From the NCBI RefSeq assembly GCF_016863335.1, contig NZ_BOOR01000050.1:1-64000 (forward strand): a stretch of 64,000 nucleotides of DNA, written 5' to 3'. Shown here in pieces: positions 35,165 to 44,365 of the stretch. Under the pieces are notes generated by a model. That model ran no database searches, was not told the DNA's origin, and worked only from the letters and a program-made list of their open reading frames with translations. Origin of the DNA: Planotetraspora thailandica. Its GTDB lineage: Bacteria; Actinomycetota; Actinomycetes; Streptosporangiales; Streptosporangiaceae. Position 1 is the first letter of the stretch; the number at the start of each line of letters is the position of its first letter. Both the position numbers and the translations under genes were made by a program.

Positions 35165-38100
35165 ATGAAACTCCGAAGGACACTCAGCGCATTAGCCGGC
35201 GCCGCCATGGTCGTCGTGACCCTGGCGGTGCCGTCGCAGGCGGCGGCCGCACGCCAGATCCACGTGGCCAAGACCGGGAGCGACGCCAACGCCGGCACGT
35301 CGGCCGCTCCGTACCTCACCATCGACAAGGCCGCCCAGGAGGCGCAGCCGGGCGACACGGTCGTCGTCCACGCCGGGCTCTACCGCGAGTGGGTCAGGCC
35401 CGCCCGCGGCGGAACCGGTGAGGACGCCCGCATCACCTACACCAGCGCCGGCGACGGCGAGGTCGTCGTCAAGGGCTCGGAGGAGATCGACACCTGGACG
35501 CGGTACAGCGGCGACGTCTGGAAGGTCACCCTCCCCGACTCCTACTTCGGCGACTTCAATCCGTACAGCACGGGCCAGCCGCAGGGCGGCGAGGGCGGCA
35601 CCTTCCCCGGCTACACCGCCGGTGACGTCTACCTCAACGAGCAGGCTTACTACGAGAAGCCGTCGCTGAGCGCCGTCCAGTCGGCCGCCGACACCTGGTT
35701 CGCCGAGGTGGGCGGCGGCAACACCACCATCTACGCCAACTTCGACGGCAACGACCCGAACGCCAAGCTGGCCGAGATCAACGTACGCCGCCAGGTGTTC
35801 GCGCCGGAGGCGTGGGGTCTCGGCTATATCACCGTCCGCGGCTTCACGGTCAAGGACGCCGCGGGCACGTACTCGGACTTCCCGAGCAGCCCCTCCCGGC
35901 GGCAGGCGGGCGCGATCAGCGTCAACGGCGGCCTGAAGTGGATCATCGAGCAGAACACCGTCGTCAACGCCCGCACCATCGCCATCGACATCGGTCTCGG
36001 GTGCGACGAGTGGGCCGGGAACCGTCCCGGCGAGACCCGGACGGACTTCCACGACACCGCCAAGTACGGCTCGCACATCGTCCGGAACAACTACATCGCC
36101 AAGGCCGGCCAGTCCGGCATCGCCGGCGTGTTCTCCTGGAACTCCGACATTCTGTACAACCGCATCGAGGACACGAACTACCGCGGTGAGTTCAGCGGCG
36201 CGGAGACGGCCCCGATCAAGGTCCACTACATGAACGAGGGCCTCATCAAGGGCAACTTCCTCAAGAACTCCAAGGGCGGCAACTCCGCGGGAATCTGGAC
36301 CGACTGGGGCAATCAGAACCTCCGCGTGACCGGCAACATCGTGATGAACGCCCCGTGGGGTTACTACGCGGAGGCCGTCCACGGGCCGATCCTCGTCGAC
36401 AACAACGTGTTCATCGGCAACGCCGACATGCGCACGCTCGACGCGACCGGCGTCGTCTACGCCGACAACATGTTCGTCGACAACGGCCGCATCGCGGTCG
36501 ACGGCGGCGGCCGGGACGCGTACTACTTCCAGCCGGGCACGATGAACGAGAGCACCGCGCTCACAAGCCCGCAGAAGTTCTTCTGGTACAACAACCTCGT
36601 CAACGGCTCGACCCTCCCGACGGACGCCACGGACAAGACGCACGTCAAGGAGGGCAACGCCACCGGTGTCCTGTCGAACGTCAAGGTCAACACGTCGGCC
36701 ACCGAGGTGAAGCTCGACTTCGACCTCGACGCCTCCGGAATCGGCGGCCTCACGCCGGTGACCAAGGCACGGGTCGGGGTCATCCCGCGAGCGGGCGAGT
36801 CGATCGCCGCGGACGTCACGACCGACTTCTTCGGCAAGCCCTTCAGCGGAATGCCCGGCCCGTTCGCCGAGGCGAAGACCGGCGCCAACTCCTTCACCCT
36901 GTGGCCCCCGGCGGGCCAGACAGTGCCGACGCCGCCCGAGCCGCCGGCGGACGTCCCGGTCAACCTGTCGCTCAACCCGGACGCGAAGGTCGTCGCCTCG
37001 TACGAGGACGGCAACCTCGTCGCGACGAACGCCATCGACGGCAACGGCTCCTCGCGCTGGTCGAGCGACCACAGCAACGACCCCAACGCGTGGATCTACG
37101 TCGACCTCGGCCGCGAGTACGACGTCTCCAAGGCCGTCCTGCAGTGGGAGGCGGCGTACGGGAAGTCGTACAAGATCCAGATCTCCGGCGACGCCCAGCA
37201 CTGGGAGGACGTCTACTCGACCACGACCGGCGCGGGCGGCGTGGAGACGATCACGATCCGCAGGGACACCCGCTACGTCCGCATGCAGGGCGTGCAGCCG
37301 CAGACGCAGTACGGCTACTCGCTGTACGAGTTCGAGATCTACGGCACCCCGGTGCAGCCGGAGGTCCCGGTCAACATCGCGCTGAACCTGCCGCCGTCGG
37401 CGTACACCGCGTCGTCACAGTCGAACGACGGCAGCGGCCCGGTCGACAGCCAGCCGCAGAACGACCGGTCGGCGTTCCGCGCGTTCGACGGCAACACCGC
37501 CACCCGCTGGGGCTCCGACGGTGGTGACACCCAGTGGATCCAGGTCGACACCGGCAAGACGCACGTCATCGACAAGGTCGTGCTGAAGTGGGAGGCGGCG
37601 TACGCGTCCCAGTACAAGATCCAGGTCTCGGCCGACGGCACGCAGTGGACCGACGTGCACACGCACAACGACGCCACCCCCACGGGCGACCATGTCGACG
37701 AGATCACCCTGGATCCTCCGGTGTCGGGCCGTTACGTGCGGGTGCAGGGCGTCAAGGCCGCCACCCAATGGGGCCTGTCGCTCTGGGAGTTCGAGGTGTA
37801 CGGCACGGCCGAGCCCGCCGACACCGTCCCGCAGTGGCCGACGACCGCCCAGCTCCAGCTGAGCGCGGTGACCGGCACCTCGGCGAACGTCGCCTGGCCG
37901 GCCGCGACCGACAACCAGGGCGTGACCGGCTACAAGGTGTACCTCGGCCAGACCCTGAAGGGCACCCTCGGCGCCGACGCCCGTACCTTCCCCCTGACGG
38001 GCCTGACCGCGGGCCGGACGTACACCGTGAAGATCACCGCGCTCGACGCGGGCGGCGAGAGCCAGGGCCTCACGAAGACCTTCACGACCTCCGGCAACTC

Positions 38101-41100
38101 CGCGACGCGCGCGCTGTCCACCACCTACCCGCGCACGTACGCCGACTGGGAGGAGGGCCTTCTCGCCGGCAACGGCAAGCAGGGCATCATCGTCTTCGGC
38201 AACCCCCGCGACGAGACGGTGGTGTTCGACGACCGCGACTTCTTCATGGCGCGTACGGAGGCCCGGCCGCAGCGGACCTTCAACACGGTCAGCCAGGACA
38301 ACATCAAGAAGATCCGCGACCTGCTGATCGCCGGGAAATACCAGGACGCCAACCAGCTCGCGGCCGACGTGCAGGGCTACCAGGGCGGCGGTGAGGGCAG
38401 CAAGCACCCCGGCTTCAAGATGACCCTCCAGATGCCCGCCACCGGCGAGGTCACCAACTACGTCCGCTCGACCGACTACTCGGCCGGCGTCGTCTCGGTG
38501 AACTGGACCGACGACAAGGGCGACTGGCGGCGCGACGCGTTCGTGTCGCAGACCGACGGCGCGACCGTGCAGTACCTCCCGGCCCCCGCCGGGCAGAAGC
38601 TCGACGTCAAGCTCGGCCTGTCGATCGACCCCGAGATGAACCTGCTCAACAAGGGCCTCACGGCGGTCAACGCCTCGACCACCGACTTCCTCAACCTGCG
38701 GGTGAAGTACCCCAGCGGCAGCTACGACGCCGGTTACGAGGGCGTCACCCGGATCGTGACCGACGGCACGAAAACGATGGCCGGCACCGACGTGCAGGTG
38801 ACGAACGCGTCGTACGTCATGCTGCTGTCGCTGACCCAGCGCTACGACGGCACGTATGAGGGCGGCGTGCCGGCCGAGCAGGAATGGAACAAGAAGCTGT
38901 TGCAGGCCAAGCTCGCGGCGCTGCCGAGTGACTACACGACGCTGCGCGACCGCCACGTGGCCAAGCACAGCCAGATGTTCGACCGTGTGAAGATCGACTT
39001 CGGCGCGTCCGAGGCGGACCGCTCGAAGTCCAACGAGGAACTGCTCGCCGAGCAGAAGACCGCGACGACGCCCAACCTGGCGCTGTTCGAGCGGCTGTTC
39101 AACTCGGGCCGCTACCACCTGATCGGGTCGAGCAGTCCGACCGCCCCGCCCGACCTGCTCGGCAACTGGACCGGCGACAGCAACGTCGGCTGGGACGGCT
39201 ACTACCACCTCGACGCCAACCTCAACCTGCAGATCTCCAGCGGCAACATCGGCAACCTGCCGGAGGTGATGGCGGGCTACTGGTCGATCAACAAGAGCTG
39301 GCAGAAGGACTTCCGGACCAACGCCCAGAAGCTGCTGGGCACCCGCGGCATGCTGACGGGAGGCAACACGCCCAACGGCGAGGGCCTGATCTCCAACATC
39401 AACTTCGACTATCCGTACCAGTACGTCACGGGCGGCGAGTCGTGGCTGCTCTACCCGTTCTGGGAGTACTACCAGATCACCGGCGACCGGAAGTTCCTGG
39501 AGGAGCAGTACTACCCGCTGATCCGTGACATGGGCGACTTCTACGAGGACTTCCTCGTCCAGAAGGACGCGAACGGCAAGTACATCTTCGCGGGGTCCAT
39601 CTCCCCGGAGAACCGCCCGGCGGGCGGCGTGCCGCTCGCGGTGAACTCGGTGTACGACATCTCCGGCGCCCGCTTCGCCCTGTCCACCTTGATCCAGACC
39701 AGCAAGGCGCTGGGGAAGGACGCCGACAAGATCGCCGTCTGGCAGGAGAAACTCGACAACCTGCCGCCGTACATCGTCAACGACGACGGCGCCCTGGCCG
39801 AGTGGGCCTGGCCCGACCTGGCGAACAAGAACGCCTACCAGCACCGCCACTCCAGCGGCCTGATGCCCGTCTGGCCCTACCGTGAGGTGACGCCGGAGAA
39901 GAACAAGGCGCTGTACGACGCCGCGAAGGTCTTCCTCAAGAAGAAGGACGCCGGCAACTACGAGAACGCCGGTCACGGTCTCCTGCACGGTGCGCTGATC
40001 GCCGCCGACCTCAACGACGCCGACAGCGTCAACGCCAAGCTGATGCGCTTCGCGAAGGACGACTACTACTACAGCAGCCTTGCGACGTCGCATTACAACA
40101 ACAAGGGCGTGTTCGCGACCGACGTCGTGAACTCCGTCCCGACGATCATGATGGAGATGCTGGCCACGACGGACACCGGCACGCTGGAACTGCTGCCCGC
40201 GCTGCCCAAGGGCCTGAAGCACGGCTCGATCTCCGGCATGAAGGGCAAGAGCCGGTTCACCATCGACGACCTCGACTGGGACATGGACACCCACAAGGTG
40301 AAGGTGACGCTCACCTCGGACATCGACCAGAACCTCACTCTGATCCAGCGGTCCGGCATCGAGCAGGTCACCGGCGCGCCGGTGCAGAACTCGCCGCTGG
40401 GCGGCATCGCCCGGGTCGTCCCCCTGAAGGCCGGCCAGCCGGTGACGCTGGAGCTGACCCTGCGAGACACGTCGCGGGTGAACCTGGCCCTGAACAAGCC
40501 GGCCACGGCGTCGTCGCAGTCGAACACCGACCAGGGCCCGGCCAAGGCGTTCGACGGCGACCCGGCCTCCCGCTGGGCCGCGAACCAGGACCCCGCCGGC
40601 TGGATCCAGGTCGACCTGGGCGGCATCTACTCCCTGTCGGAGGTGGACCTGGCCTGGGAGGCGTCGTACGCCAAGAGGTACAGGCTCCAGGTCTCGATGG
40701 ACGGGCAGAGCTGGAAGGACGTGTTCACGAAGAACGACTCCACCGGAGGGACGGAGAGGATCCCGGTCAGTGCGCTGGGCAGGTTCGTGCGGATGCAGGG
40801 CGTGGAGAGGTCTGGCCAGTGGGGCTACTCGCTCTACGAGATGGAGGTGTACGGCGCCGAGGCGCCTGACATCGCCCTCGGCAAGACGGCGACCGCGTCG
40901 TCGGCGTCCAACGCCTCCCAAGGGGCTGGGGCCGCCTTCGACGGTGATGCCACGACCCGCTGGAGCGCCAGCCAGGCGCCGGACAACTGGCTGCAGGTCG
41001 ACCTCGGGGACACCTACACGGTCAACCGCGTGGCCATCGACTGGGAGGACTCGTACGCCAAGGGCTACAAGCTCCAGACGTCGGCCGACGGCCGTACGTG

Positions 41101-41782
41101 GACGGACGGTTTCACCCAGACGAACGGCGACGGCGGAACCGACCTGATCGACCTGAACGCCGACGCCCGCTTCGTCAGGATGCAGGGCACGCAGTTGTCG
41201 GGCCAGTGGGGCTACTCGATCTACGAGATGAAGGTGTACGGCTCCCTGCCCGACACCGCGACGACCATCGCCGTCTCCGGCGTCACGCAGGGCAAGTCCT
41301 ACGACGACAGCGAGAACCTGACGATCGGCTGGGAGGTCGCGGGTTCGGGCGTCACGTCCGTGACCGGAACCCTGGACGGCGAGCCGTTCACCTCCGGTTC
41401 GGTCGCCGAGCTGTACCGGCTGCCGCTCGGGGAGCACACGCTGACGGTCACCGTGGAGAACCGGTCCGGCGGGCGGGTCGACCAGTCGGTGACGTTCTCG
41501 ACCGGGACCTCGACCGACGCGATCTCCGTTCTGATCGAGCGGTTCAGGACCGGTGGTGAACTCAGCGCCTCGGGAGCGGACAAGCTCGACAACAGGATCT
41601 CCAAGGTCATGGTGTCGGAGGACAAGGGGCGCGAACGCGACAAGAAGAAGATCGTGAAGAAGCTCGAACGCTTCGTCGACACGGTCAACGATCCCAAGAT
41701 CGTGCTGAACCCGCTGGTGAAGGCGACGTTCCTTCGTGACGCCGACCACCTGATCGTGGCGGGCGGCGGCGAGCCCGTCTGA
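35165..41782 (+). CDS. Giant secreted multidomain glycosidase: beta-helix, F5/8C modules, Fn3, GH95, FIMAH
   Basis: The 2205-residue protein has a signal peptide (cleavage near residue 30, after PSQAAAA). Domains in order: right-handed beta-helix of the DUF1565 type (about 31-580); two F5/8 type C (CBM32-like) modules (about 599-729 and 735-881), each ending in YEFEIYG/WEFEVYG; fibronectin III (888-976); a GH95 barrel (about 982-1770) starting YADWEEGLLAGNGKQGI, with candidate acid Glu1434 in FWEYYQITGD and the late HRHSSGLMPVWP block; two more F5/8C modules (1772-1898, 1902-2028); an Ig-like part; and a C-terminal FIMAH helical domain (about 2115-2205). GH95 enzymes are mainly alpha-1,2-L-fucosidases, some galactosidases. 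It should bind and trim fucosylated glycans outside the cell. AAAGGA precedes the ATG. Confidence 0.87.
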   Translation: MKLRRTLSALAGAAMVVVTLAVPSQAAAARQIHVAKTGSDANAGTSAAPYLTIDKAAQEAQPGDTVVVHAGLYREWVRPARGGTGEDARITYTSAGDGEVVVKGSEEIDTWTRYSGDVWKVTLPDSYFGDFNPYSTGQPQGGEGGTFPGYTAGDVYLNEQAYYEKPSLSAVQSAADTWFAEVGGGNTTIYANFDGNDPNAKLAEINVRRQVFAPEAWGLGYITVRGFTVKDAAGTYSDFPSSPSRRQAGAISVNGGLKWIIEQNTVVNARTIAIDIGLGCDEWAGNRPGETRTDFHDTAKYGSHIVRNNYIAKAGQSGIAGVFSWNSDILYNRIEDTNYRGEFSGAETAPIKVHYMNEGLIKGNFLKNSKGGNSAGIWTDWGNQNLRVTGNIVMNAPWGYYAEAVHGPILVDNNVFIGNADMRTLDATGVVYADNMFVDNGRIAVDGGGRDAYYFQPGTMNESTALTSPQKFFWYNNLVNGSTLPTDATDKTHVKEGNATGVLSNVKVNTSATEVKLDFDLDASGIGGLTPVTKARVGVIPRAGESIAADVTTDFFGKPFSGMPGPFAEAKTGANSFTLWPPAGQTVPTPPEPPADVPVNLSLNPDAKVVASYEDGNLVATNAIDGNGSSRWSSDHSNDPNAWIYVDLGREYDVSKAVLQWEAAYGKSYKIQISGDAQHWEDVYSTTTGAGGVETITIRRDTRYVRMQGVQPQTQYGYSLYEFEIYGTPVQPEVPVNIALNLPPSAYTASSQSNDGSGPVDSQPQNDRSAFRAFDGNTATRWGSDGGDTQWIQVDTGKTHVIDKVVLKWEAAYASQYKIQVSADGTQWTDVHTHNDATPTGDHVDEITLDPPVSGRYVRVQGVKAATQWGLSLWEFEVYGTAEPADTVPQWPTTAQLQLSAVTGTSANVAWPAATDNQGVTGYKVYLGQTLKGTLGADARTFPLTGLTAGRTYTVKITALDAGGESQGLTKTFTTSGNSATRALSTTYPRTYADWEEGLLAGNGKQGIIVFGNPRDETVVFDDRDFFMARTEARPQRTFNTVSQDNIKKIRDLLIAGKYQDANQLAADVQGYQGGGEGSKHPGFKMTLQMPATGEVTNYVRSTDYSAGVVSVNWTDDKGDWRRDAFVSQTDGATVQYLPAPAGQKLDVKLGLSIDPEMNLLNKGLTAVNASTTDFLNLRVKYPSGSYDAGYEGVTRIVTDGTKTMAGTDVQVTNASYVMLLSLTQRYDGTYEGGVPAEQEWNKKLLQAKLAALPSDYTTLRDRHVAKHSQMFDRVKIDFGASEADRSKSNEELLAEQKTATTPNLALFERLFNSGRYHLIGSSSPTAPPDLLGNWTGDSNVGWDGYYHLDANLNLQISSGNIGNLPEVMAGYWSINKSWQKDFRTNAQKLLGTRGMLTGGNTPNGEGLISNINFDYPYQYVTGGESWLLYPFWEYYQITGDRKFLEEQYYPLIRDMGDFYEDFLVQKDANGKYIFAGSISPENRPAGGVPLAVNSVYDISGARFALSTLIQTSKALGKDADKIAVWQEKLDNLPPYIVNDDGALAEWAWPDLANKNAYQHRHSSGLMPVWPYREVTPEKNKALYDAAKVFLKKKDAGNYENAGHGLLHGALIAADLNDADSVNAKLMRFAKDDYYYSSLATSHYNNKGVFATDVVNSVPTIMMEMLATTDTGTLELLPALPKGLKHGSISGMKGKSRFTIDDLDWDMDTHKVKVTLTSDIDQNLTLIQRSGIEQVTGAPVQNSPLGGIARVVPLKAGQPVTLELTLRDTSRVNLALNKPATASSQSNTDQGPAKAFDGDPASRWAANQDPAGWIQVDLGGIYSLSEVDLAWEASYAKRYRLQVSMDGQSWKDVFTKNDSTGGTERIPVSALGRFVRMQGVERSGQWGYSLYEMEVYGAEAPDIALGKTATASSASNASQGAGAAFDGDATTRWSASQAPDNWLQVDLGDTYTVNRVAIDWEDSYAKGYKLQTSADGRTWTDGFTQTNGDGGTDLIDLNADARFVRMQGTQLSGQWGYSIYEMKVYGSLPDTATTIAVSGVTQGKSYDDSENLTIGWEVAGSGVTSVTGTLDGEPFTSGSVAELYRLPLGEHTLTVTVENRSGGRVDQSVTFSTGTSTDAISVLIERFRTGGELSASGADKLDNRISKVMVSEDKGRERDKKKIVKKLERFVDTVNDPKIVLNPLVKATFLRDADHLIVAGGGEPV

Positions 41783-41786
41783 CACC

Positions 41787-41827
41787 CGTCCGGTACGGCA
41801 CCGCACACGTCGGTGCCGTACCGGACG
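41787..41827 (+). terminator. Strong terminator hairpin after the glycosidase operon
   Basis: Perfect 17-bp stem (arm CGTCCGGTACGGCACCG) with a 7-base loop starts 5 bases after the stop codon of the giant glycosidase. No U-tract, as is usual for actinobacteria. It marks the 3' end of the transcript that probably begins near 29390. Confidence 0.8.
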
Positions 41828-41875
41828 CGCCGGGCGGGGCGGTGTGGGCCCCACCGATGGGCTCAGCCGGTGTGC

Positions 41876-42469
41876 TCAGCCGCGTACCGGCGCGAGGGCG
41901 AGCAGGGCCGCGTCGACGGCGGCGACGAGCCGGAGCGGGTCGGGGTCGGCCTTGACGATCACCTGGAGTCCTTCGAGGAGCATGGTGATCATGGCGGCGC
42001 AGGCGGGGAGATCGAGCGTGTCGGAGATCTCTCCCCGCCGGGCGGCGGCACGCAGACCTTGAAGGAAGCCGTTCTCCACGACGGACAGAGTTTCGCGCAA
42101 GGCGCAGGCGACCTCGTCGTCGCCGGGAAGCACCTCGCCGGCGGTGTTGGCGATCAGGCATCCGCGGGGCTGCTCCTGCTGCGCGGCCAGGTCGATGTAG
42201 CCGATCAGCACGGCCCGGATGCGCGGCATGACCGGGCCTCCTTCCAGCAGCGTGGGGGCGAGCGCGTCGGCAAGGTGCTTGCGGTAGTGGGCGAGAGCAC
42301 GCAGGAAGAGCGCGTGCTTGTCGCCGAAGGTGCGGTAGAGCGTGCCTGGATGCACGCCGAGTTCGGCGGTGAGGTCGGAGATGGACGTCACCTCGTAGCC
42401 GCGCGTCCAGAACAGCTCCATGGCGCGGTCGACGACGTCCTGTTCGTCAAAGGTTCGAGGTCGGGGCAC
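41876..42469 (-). CDS. TetR-family transcriptional regulator
   Basis: The 197-residue protein begins RPRTFDEQDVVDRAMELFWT, then SISDLTAELGVHPGTLYRTFGDKHALF, the TetR helix-turn-helix of the AcrR/NemR-like type with the FxDKxAL wing. The C-terminal half (GCLIANTAGE, ITMLLEGLQVIVKADPD) matches TetR_C members near oxidoreductases. GTG start. It diverges from an F420-type reductase and an SDR; palindromes rich in GCGCGC lie in the gap (42489-42538), the likely operators. Confidence 0.89.
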   Translation of the reverse strand: MPRPRTFDEQDVVDRAMELFWTRGYEVTSISDLTAELGVHPGTLYRTFGDKHALFLRALAHYRKHLADALAPTLLEGGPVMPRIRAVLIGYIDLAAQQEQPRGCLIANTAGEVLPGDDEVACALRETLSVVENGFLQGLRAAARRGEISDTLDLPACAAMITMLLEGLQVIVKADPDPLRLVAAVDAALLALAPVRG

Positions 42470-42488
42470 GTCCCCACGATACCCCTAT

Positions 42489-42538
42489 TTGAATGCGCGC
42501 TCACAAACCTGTACCTTCACGTTTGAGAGCGCGCGCTC
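42489..42538. promoter_or_regulatory. Two GCGCGC-centred operator-like sites
   Basis: TTGAATGCGCGCTCA (42489-42503) and TTGAG..GCGCGCGCTCAA around 42523-42540, whose core GAGCGCGCGCTC (42527-42538) is a perfect 12-bp palindrome. Both lie just upstream of the TetR gene, within its divergent gap. Confidence 0.55.
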
Positions 42539-42739
42539 AACTACGCTCCGACAGGTCGCCGAACGGCTCAGGCTGACACGGGAGTCCTGGCGGAACCCCC
42601 CTGATCGCGCCCGCGGCGTGCCTGCACGGCGTTCCGGAGAAGGCCGGGCGGAAGGCGCGCCACCTCGGGCGCGGGGGCTTCCTCACGTGGGCGGCCCCGT
42701 CAGCGAGTCCTTCACCACCATTCCAAGGAGCGTGTTCCC

Positions 42740-43339
42740 TTGACCATCGGCATCATCGGCGCCGGGGCCATCGGTTCGGCGGTGGCCGAGATCCTGTCCC
42801 GGGCCGACATCGACGTCATCGTTTCCAACAGCCGCGGGCCGGATACGCTCGCCGATCTCGCCCGACGCCTTGGCAGCCACGTCCGCGCCGGCACGCGGGA
42901 GCAGGCGGCCGCGCAGGACATCGTGTTCGTCGCGGTGAACTGGTCCAAGATCCCCCGTGCCCTGGCCGGCCTGCCCGACTGGAACGGCCGGATCGTCATC
43001 GACACGAACAACTCGATCGAAGCGCCCTCGTTCCAGCCGTTCGAGCTGCACGGCAAGACGTCGAGCGAGGTCTTCGCGGACCTGGTTCCCGGTGCCCGTG
43101 TCGTGAAGGCCTTCGGTCATCTGACGCCCGACCTGCTCACCGCCGCTCCCGCCGCGCGCGGAGGCCGCAGGGTCCTCTTCCTGTCCGGAGACGACCCCGA
43201 AGCGCGCCGTACGGTGCAGGCGCTGATCCACCGCCTCGGCTTCTTCAGCCTCGACCTCGGTCCGCTCGCCGTCGGATCCCGTCTCCTCCAGTTCCCCGGA
43301 GGCCCGCTTCCCAGCCATCACCTGGTGAAGATCGGCTGA
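42740..43339 (+). CDS. F420/NADP-type reductase-fold protein (coenzyme F420-dependent oxidoreductase family)
   Basis: The 199-residue protein starts TIGIIGAGAIGSAVAEIL, a Rossmann GxGxxG loop, with SNSRGPDTLADLARRLG next, where the NADP phosphate would bind. IVIDTNNSIE and VVKAFGHL follow, as in NADPH:F420 reductases and related reductases. The TTG start at 42740 has AAGGAG 9 bases upstream. It lies 37 bases before an SDR gene, with a divergent TetR gene upstream. Whether it uses F420 or another partner cannot be told. Confidence 0.82.
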   Translation: MTIGIIGAGAIGSAVAEILSRADIDVIVSNSRGPDTLADLARRLGSHVRAGTREQAAAQDIVFVAVNWSKIPRALAGLPDWNGRIVIDTNNSIEAPSFQPFELHGKTSSEVFADLVPGARVVKAFGHLTPDLLTAAPAARGGRRVLFLSGDDPEARRTVQALIHRLGFFSLDLGPLAVGSRLLQFPGGPLPSHHLVKIG

Positions 43340-43376
43340 GCCCGAGCATCCAACCCTGAGAAGAGAAGAGCAATAC

Positions 43377-44129
43377 ATGTCATACCAACCCCTGGCTGGA
43401 AAGGTGGCACTGGTCACCGGCGGCTCGCGCGGTATCGGAGAGGCCACAGCCCTGCGCCTGGCGGACGACGGAGCGAACGTCGCCATCACGTACGTCTCCT
43501 CGTCCGAGCGGGCGCGGAGCGTCGCGTCCAGGATCGAACAGCGCGGCGTCCGGGCGGAGGCCTTCGCGTCCGACCAGGCCGATCCGGAACAGGCGGCGAA
43601 CCTGGTCGACAAGGTCGTGGCGGCGTTCGGCCGGCTGGACATCCTCGTCAACAACGCCGGAGTCTTCGTGACCGGCTCCATCGACGCCGAGGAAACCGAC
43701 TGGGAGGCCATGGACCGGCAGTACGCCGTCAACGTCGCGGGAGTCGTGGCCGTCACGCGCGCCGCCGCCAAGGTGATGGGCGAAGGCGGCCGGATCGTCT
43801 CCGTGGGATCCACGGGTGGCGACCGTTCCCCCTTCCCCGGCATCGCTGACTATTCCGCGACCAAGGCCGCGATCACCGCGTACACCCGTGGGTGGTCGCG
43901 CGACCTCGGTCCGCGTGGCATCACCGTCAACGCGGTGCAGGCCAGCTCGATCAGCACCGACATGAACCCCGATGTCGGGCCGTTCGCCGACATCCAGCGC
44001 TCGATGAACGCCCTGGGCCGGTACGGCAGGCCCGAGGAGATGGCCGCCGCCATCGCGTTCCTCGTCGGCCCCGAGGCCGGCTTCGTGACCGGCGCCACGC
44101 TGAACGTCGACGGCGGCTTCAACGCCTGA
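43377..44129 (+). CDS. Short-chain dehydrogenase/reductase (classical SDR)
   Basis: The 250-residue protein is a full classical SDR. VTGGSRGIGEATALRLADDG is the cofactor loop, ILVNNAGVF the NNAG motif, IVSVGST carries the catalytic Ser, and YSATKAAI supplies Tyr and Lys (YxxxK). The C-terminus GATLNVDGGFNA is typical of FabG-like enzymes. It follows the F420-type reductase by 37 bases and is probably co-transcribed. Substrate unknown; a long hairpin follows. Confidence 0.94.
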   Translation: MSYQPLAGKVALVTGGSRGIGEATALRLADDGANVAITYVSSSERARSVASRIEQRGVRAEAFASDQADPEQAANLVDKVVAAFGRLDILVNNAGVFVTGSIDAEETDWEAMDRQYAVNVAGVVAVTRAAAKVMGEGGRIVSVGSTGGDRSPFPGIADYSATKAAITAYTRGWSRDLGPRGITVNAVQASSISTDMNPDVGPFADIQRSMNALGRYGRPEEMAAAIAFLVGPEAGFVTGATLNVDGGFNA

Positions 44130-44198
44130 CGGGCTGCTGCGTTCCGGGTCACGCGTCCCTGCCTTCTTCAGGGGCGCGCCGGCACCCCTCGAACGGCG

Positions 44199-44233
44199 CC
44201 GGCCGCCTCCGCGGAAATCGCGGAGGCGGCCGG
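44199..44233 (+). terminator. Terminator hairpin after the SDR gene
   Basis: Perfect 15-bp stem (arm CCGGCCGCCTCCGCG) with a 5-base loop GAAAT lies 70 bases after the stop. A second short palindrome, CCCTCC-AA-GGAGGG, lies at 44308-44321 just upstream of the next gene and may be an operator. Confidence 0.7.
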
Positions 44234-44365
44234 AGACCGAGGAACCGGGTGTCAGCAGGGCTCGGGTCCTCGGCATGCCGGCCTCTCCGGCGGGATCTAG
44301 GAATTACCCCTCCAAGGAGGGCATCTTTTGCCCTGTTTTGGTAGTGAAGTGCCTACTCTGGCGCC

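Noticed and set aside
31822-35358. A 1178-codon open frame antisense to the permease and mannosidase genes
   Set aside because: GC-rich DNA gives long open frames opposite real genes. The product is Arg/Val/Gly-rich without domains, and the plus-strand genes have full catalytic motifs.
37415-41854. A 1479-codon open frame antisense to the giant glycosidase
   Set aside because: It mirrors the coding strand and has no motif or ribosome site; the plus strand shows signal peptide, modules and catalytic residues.
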